A stretch of 17,030 nt of DNA, from positions 1-17,030 of the forward strand of contig QMYG01000001.1 of the NCBI GenBank assembly GCA_003662535.1, in the 5' to 3' direction. Source of the DNA: Candidatus Bathyarchaeota archaeon (GTDB taxonomy: Archaea; Thermoproteota; Bathyarchaeia; EX4484-135; B24-G1). The first letter of the stretch is position 1. Every line of letters starts with the position of its first letter. A program made the position numbers and the translations under genes. Below the pieces are notes generated by a model. That model was not told the origin of the DNA. It saw only the letters and a program-made list of their open reading frames with translations, and made no database searches. Below, one piece after another: positions 14,375 through 17,030 of the stretch.

Positions 14375-14941
14375 TTGGGGGCAGATTTTGATGAACGCCT
14401 AGCACTCGTCGAGGCAGCGCTCTACGCAACAGGTAGACCGCTAAGCTGGCGTGAACTCGCATCAGTCCTCGGCGAAAGCTCGAAGGACGAGGTGCTAAAG
14501 CTGGCCAGAACCCTCGTGAAGGAATATAGACGCAGAGGCGGAGCCCTAGAAGTCGTGGAGCTTCAGGGTGAGAGGTTCGTCCTTCAGCTTAAACCCAGCT
14601 ACGCCCTCCGTGTCCGCCCACTAATGCCGAAGTTTCCGTCCAAAGCCGCCCTGAGAACCCTCGCCTACATAGCCTTCAAGCAGCCCGTCCTGCAGTCGAG
14701 GGTGATAAAGGTTCGGGGGAGCCACGCCTACAAGCATTTGAAGATGCTCGAGGCACTGGGCTTCATCACACGGGAGAAGAACCAGAGGGGGAAAATAGTT
14801 ATAAGAACAACCGAGCTCTTCTCCGAATACCTGAACCTAAGCAAGGAGCCGAGAAGGATGAAACGCCAACTTCAGGAGAAACTTAAAGCAGAGAACATAC
14901 AAACATACCTCCAGAAAGAAAAACACAAAGAGGGGGGCTAG
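14375..14941 (+). CDS. scpB: Segregation and condensation protein B
   Basis: The winged-helix partner of ScpA in the SMC complex, 188 residues. The first winged helix is near 4-70 (RLALVEAALYATGRPLSWREL then EVVELQGERFVLQL), the second near 80-155 (SKAALRTLAYIAFKQPVLQSRVIKVRGSHAYKHLKMLEALGFI), the classic ScpB pattern in which RG..A/S.KHL replaces the bacterial RG..... segment. A Lys/Arg/Glu-rich tail of about 30 residues follows and might contact DNA or ScpA. The start is TTG 14375 with GGAGGT six bases upstream. It lies 60 bases after scpA, across a dyad, and four bases before the phosphatase gene. Having both scpA and scpB beside smc argues that this is the cell's condensin locus. Confidence 0.87.
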   Translation: MGADFDERLALVEAALYATGRPLSWRELASVLGESSKDEVLKLARTLVKEYRRRGGALEVVELQGERFVLQLKPSYALRVRPLMPKFPSKAALRTLAYIAFKQPVLQSRVIKVRGSHAYKHLKMLEALGFITREKNQRGKIVIRTTELFSEYLNLSKEPRRMKRQLQEKLKAENIQTYLQKEKHKEGG

Positions 14942-14945
14942 AGCC

Positions 14946-15389
14946 TTGGCAAGAAAAATAGTCCTCTTCGTCTGCCTAGGAAACGCCTGCAGAAGCCCCT
15001 TCGCAGAAGAGCTCTTCAACAAACTGGCAGAGGAAAAAGGCCTAGAGTGGAGGGCCCTCTCAGCTGGAATAGAGCCCGGCATAGACACGCCGCTAGAAGC
15101 GAGAAAAGCAGCCAGAGAATTCGGGGTAACCTTCGCAGAGCACACGCCGAGAATCGTGACGAGGAAGCTTCTCGAGGCTTCCGACCTAGTTTTAACTATG
15201 GAGGGGTGGCAGAAGGAGGAGCTAATTCGGACGTGCCCCCACTGCTGGGACAAAATCTACACGCTGACAGAATACGTCGGGGAGACGGGGGAGATACCGG
15301 ACCCCTACCTAAGCCCGGCCACCTACACTCAGGTCTACAGGCAGATTGACAGGCTGCTCCACAAGTTGGTGGAGAAGCTCTCCAAATAG
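14946..15389 (+). CDS. Low-molecular-weight protein-tyrosine phosphatase family protein
   Basis: A 147-residue member of the LMW-PTP/arsenate-reductase fold. The active-site P-loop CLGNACRS (C10 to S17) gives the required CX5R with nucleophile C10 and R16, plus the second Cys (C15) often used for redox protection. The general-acid Asp is D119 in IPDPY. An extra CPHC pair (97-100) is unusual and could hold a metal or disulfide. The length equals the family's usual length. Phosphatase is more likely than arsenate reductase because the DPY motif is intact and no ars genes are nearby. The start is TTG 14946 with a GGGGG run about eight bases upstream. It is last in the probable smc-scpA-scpB operon, which raises the possibility of acting on phosphorylated SMC or kleisin; that is inference only. 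Confidence 0.88.
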   Translation: MARKIVLFVCLGNACRSPFAEELFNKLAEEKGLEWRALSAGIEPGIDTPLEARKAAREFGVTFAEHTPRIVTRKLLEASDLVLTMEGWQKEELIRTCPHCWDKIYTLTEYVGETGEIPDPYLSPATYTQVYRQIDRLLHKLVEKLSK

Positions 15390-15422
15390 AGGGGAAACCC
15401 TCAAATTTTATATAGTTTTAGC
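15390..15422. terminator. T/A-rich spacer between convergent units
   Basis: The spacer between the LMW-PTP gene and the convergent small frame contains ATTTTATATAGTTTT (about 15405-15419), which on the plus strand looks like an archaeal poly-T terminator for the long operon. No stable GC stem precedes it. Confidence 0.35.
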
Positions 15423-15632
15423 TCAAGCCATAGGGGTAAGGGTTTCTCTAGGGAGTATTTCGTGAATCTGCTCCTCTTTCACTAGGCGACACGCAATTAA
15501 GTTATAGAGCCTAGTGAAAGGGAAGGGTATGGCTTCTGGAGCCACCCCCTCAATTCTCTCCACAACCCTACGAAGCAGACTAATGGGCGTGAAGACTTCC
15601 CTCCCATCAACAGACTCTGGGTATGGGTTCAC
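15423..15632 (-). CDS. Possible small protein downstream of hypE (69 aa)
   Basis: An open frame on the hypE strand, from GTG 15632 inside the end of hypE (26-base overlap) to 15423. The product begins MNPYPESVDGREVFTP and has one amphipathic region (ISLLRRVVERIEG, about 17-29), then FTRLYNLIACRLVKEEQIHEIL. I recognise no family; it is not HypC or another Hyp protein. Supporting a gene are its strand, overlap with hypE and unbroken frame up to the T-rich spacer. Against it are the lack of a clear SD and the perfect 12-bp inverted repeat inside it (15476-15520), which could mean that the DNA is a structured RNA or element instead. A later GTG start near residue 24 is possible. Confidence 0.4.
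   Translation of the reverse strand: MNPYPESVDGREVFTPISLLRRVVERIEGVAPEAIPFPFTRLYNLIACRLVKEEQIHEILPRETLTPMA
15476..15520. repeat. Perfect 12-bp inverted repeat (hairpin)
   Basis: CTTTCACTAGGC (15476-15487) and GCCTAGTGAAAG (15509-15520) are exact reverse complements around a 21-base A/T-rich loop. Outward, the arms continue with a T/G wobble, a C-G pair, one mismatch, then T-A and C-G. The transcript could thus fold into a stem of about 16 pairs. It lies downstream of hypE, inside the small frame. Confidence 0.6.
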
Positions 15633-16635
15633 CTACGGGCATTTGAACTATTCTTGTTCCGCCGACTAGTGTCCGCATGAAGACGTAGCCCGGCCTCTCT
15701 CCTCGGACTGTGCCTATGATGCAGGCGTCCCTCCCATACTTCGTTCTCCTAGCGGCCTCCACCACTTCAGCCGCAACGTCAGCGTCCACAGCCGCCACAA
15801 CCCTACCCTCGCAGGTTACCTCGAGCGGGTCTATCCCAAGCATTTCGGAAGCCGCCCTAACAGAGTCCCTGACTGGAATCTGGCTCTCCTCAAGCCAGAT
15901 GCTCACGCCAGACTTCCTAGCAATCTCGTTCAGAGCAGAGGCGAGGCCGCCCCTAGTCGGGTCTTTCATCGCATGAACGCCGCCAACGCTGAGCATCGCC
16001 TGAACGGTCTCCCAGACGGGGGCCACGTCGGACTTCAATTCAGCCTCGAAGCCTAAGCCCTCCCTCGTAGCTAGAAGAGCCACCCCGTGGTCTCCAACAG
16101 TGCCTGTGACGATTATTCTGTCTCCGGGTTTTGCCCCGCTGTCCAGTATTGGTTTTCCGTACTCGACTATGCCTACTCCGCAGGTTGCGATTACCATGCC
16201 GTCTACGTGGCCTCTGGGCATGCACTTGAAGTCTCCCGATATTATTGCTACGTTGGCTTCTTTCGCCGTTTCGTCCATGGAGCGGATTATGCGTTTCAGG
16301 TCTTTTATTGGGAAGCCCTCCTCGACGATGATTGCGTCCAGTATTGCGACCGGCCTGGCGCCCATGACGGCGAGGTCATTCACAGTCCCAGAGATGGCTA
16401 GGCGCCCGATGTCCCCGCCGGGAAAGAAAAGCGGGTCCACCGTGTGGCCGTCTATGGTCAGCACCAGTTCGCTTTTCCCCAGCTTTATCGAGGCACCGTC
16501 GTCCATGGCGTCTAGGGACACGCCGTCTAGGGCCTGCCTCAGCGTGAAGCTTGGGAGAAAAATCTTCTCCAGCAGCTCCGTCATCGCTGCGCCTCCAGCT
16601 CCGTGCACAAGCTTGATTACCTCTTCCTCAGCCAA
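15607..16635 (-). CDS. hypE: Hydrogenase maturation protein HypE
   Basis: HypE dehydrates the carbamoyl group placed on its C-terminal Cys by HypF to a thiocyanate, supplying CN ligands for the [NiFe] hydrogenase active site. The 342 residues end in PRVC (C342), the required carbamoylated tail. The N-terminal half has HGAGGAAM (11-18), TIDGHTVDPLFFPGGDIGRLAISGTVNDLAVMGARP (60-95), then EEGFP (105-109) and ISGDFKCMPRG (132-142). The AIR-synthase-like C-terminal half has GDRIIVTGTVGDHGVALL (171-188) and KDPTRGGLASALNEIA (224-239). TTG 16635 is chosen because GGGGG lies six bases upstream; TTG 16641 would abut that SD. No other hyp or hydrogenase gene is in the window, so the rest of the pathway must be elsewhere. 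Confidence 0.95.
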   Translation of the reverse strand: MAEEEVIKLVHGAGGAAMTELLEKIFLPSFTLRQALDGVSLDAMDDGASIKLGKSELVLTIDGHTVDPLFFPGGDIGRLAISGTVNDLAVMGARPVAILDAIIVEEGFPIKDLKRIIRSMDETAKEANVAIISGDFKCMPRGHVDGMVIATCGVGIVEYGKPILDSGAKPGDRIIVTGTVGDHGVALLATREGLGFEAELKSDVAPVWETVQAMLSVGGVHAMKDPTRGGLASALNEIARKSGVSIWLEESQIPVRDSVRAASEMLGIDPLEVTCEGRVVAAVDADVAAEVVEAARRTKYGRDACIIGTVRGERPGYVFMRTLVGGTRIVQMPVGEPIPRVC

Positions 16636-16741
16636 CACCAACCCCCGTTATTTTTTGGTGAGCCTCGGCAATAGGCCTATCGCTTGGCGGAACCTGCATG
16701 TTTAAATTTTTGTCTGCGTGTTTTTGGTTGGCGGGTGAGCC
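16636..16741. promoter_or_regulatory. Divergent promoter, hypE / rps8e
   Basis: TTTAAA (about 16701-16706) on the plus strand is a good TATA candidate for rps8e, about 36 bases before its start. GGTGAGCCT occurs at 16658-16666 and again just before the rps8e start at 16734-16742. A perfect 10-bp palindrome, ATAGGCCTAT (16671-16680), sits between them and could be an operator. No clear TATA for hypE is visible. Confidence 0.45.
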
Positions 16742-17030
16742 TTGTCGGTCTGCCATTGGGACCTGCATAAGCGTAAGAGGACGGGTGGGCGTAGACGCCC
16801 CTACAGGAAGAAACGCAAATACGAGATGGGCTCCTTCCCCACAGAAACAGTCCTAGGGCCGGACAAGCGTAAGGTAGACAGGCGTAAGGAGGAAACATAA
16901 AGGTCAGGGTTTTCAGCACAAACAAGGCCGTAGTCTCAGACCCAGAAACAGGGAAGTCCCAGCTCGCAGAAATACTACGTGTAGTGAAAAACCCAGCCAA
17001 CGTAGACTACGACAGGAGAGGCGTAATCAC
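16742..17030 (+). CDS. rps8e: 30S ribosomal protein S8e, 3' partial, with an apparent frameshift
   Basis: A small-subunit ribosomal protein of archaea and eukaryotes. From TTG 16742 the frame gives the typical basic start (CHWDLHKRKRTGG, RRPYRKKRKYEMG, then LGPDKRKVDRRK) and hits TAA at 16898 after 52 codons. The rest of the protein continues in another frame from GGA at about 16891: GNIKVRVF, then VSDPETGKS, ILRVVKNPAN and RRGVIT up to the edge. Joining at 16886-16892 restores family alignment with no length change, so one base seems missing from AAGGAGGA. A sequencing or assembly error is the simplest reading. A real -1 shift cannot be excluded. GGTGA lies three bases before the start, closer than usual. 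The C-terminal 30 or so residues are beyond the window. Confidence 0.85.

Noticed and set aside
14946..15389. Arsenate reductase (ArsC)
   Set aside because: The LMW-PTP general acid DPY is intact and no arsenic-resistance genes are in the window; the fold is shared, so only phosphatase-family membership is claimed.
16100..16705. A 201-codon plus-strand frame opposite hypE
   Set aside because: It is antisense to a protein with full HypE motifs and a correct PRVC end; its own composition (Ser/Pro/Met-rich) shows no recognisable domain.

Overview
The window is a gene-dense stretch of archaeal chromosome. The evidence is ribosomal protein S8e, an archaeal-type tRNA guanine-N2 methyltransferase, an F420-dependent methylene-H4MPT reductase (Mer), a DUF373 membrane protein, a PhoU protein with an AbrB head, TATA-like promoters, GGTGA-type Shine-Dalgarno (SD) sites and many TTG/GTG starts. 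Mer together with HypE points to H4MPT/F420 C1 metabolism and a [NiFe] hydrogenase. This suits a TACK-type thermophile (Bathyarchaeia, Nezhaarchaeia or Caldarchaeales-like), but the lineage is inference. I saw no rRNA, tRNA, CRISPR, transposase or phage gene.

Layout. 1-1615 (minus): PRPP synthase followed by an overlapping tRNA methyltransferase that runs off the left edge. 1740-2945 (plus): TGS-domain GTPase of the OLA1/YchF type. 3057-3296 (plus): small unknown gene, convergent with and overlapping mer (3273-4277, minus). mer is divergent from a PhoU/AbrB regulator (4355-5437, plus). 5583-5903 (plus): small unknown helical protein. 6014-8781 (plus): DUF373 membrane protein, MTA/MTI phosphorylase and cis-prenyltransferase, all overlapping. 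8778-9842 (minus): Xaa-Pro dipeptidase. 9875-15389 (plus): a probable long operon of KH/PP-loop ATPase, SMC, ScpA, ScpB and low-molecular-weight phosphatase. 15423-16635 (minus): hypE and a small downstream frame. 16742 to the right edge (plus): rps8e with an apparent single-base frameshift.

The most striking object is the SMC gene in the smc-scpA-scpB cluster. Its ATPase head is canonical, but the protein is only about 900 residues long. I find neither an SMC hinge nor a Rad50 zinc hook in its middle, although both kleisin-side partners are present. It may be a hinge-reduced condensin. The KH/PP-loop ATPase at the head of the cluster carries a Cys cluster resembling tRNA-thiolation enzymes and has no assigned substrate. 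Other points of note are a perfect 12-bp inverted repeat at 15476-15520, dyads in several promoters, an Asn in the purine-specificity position of the MTA phosphorylase, and alternating patches of synonymous codon choice within single genes.
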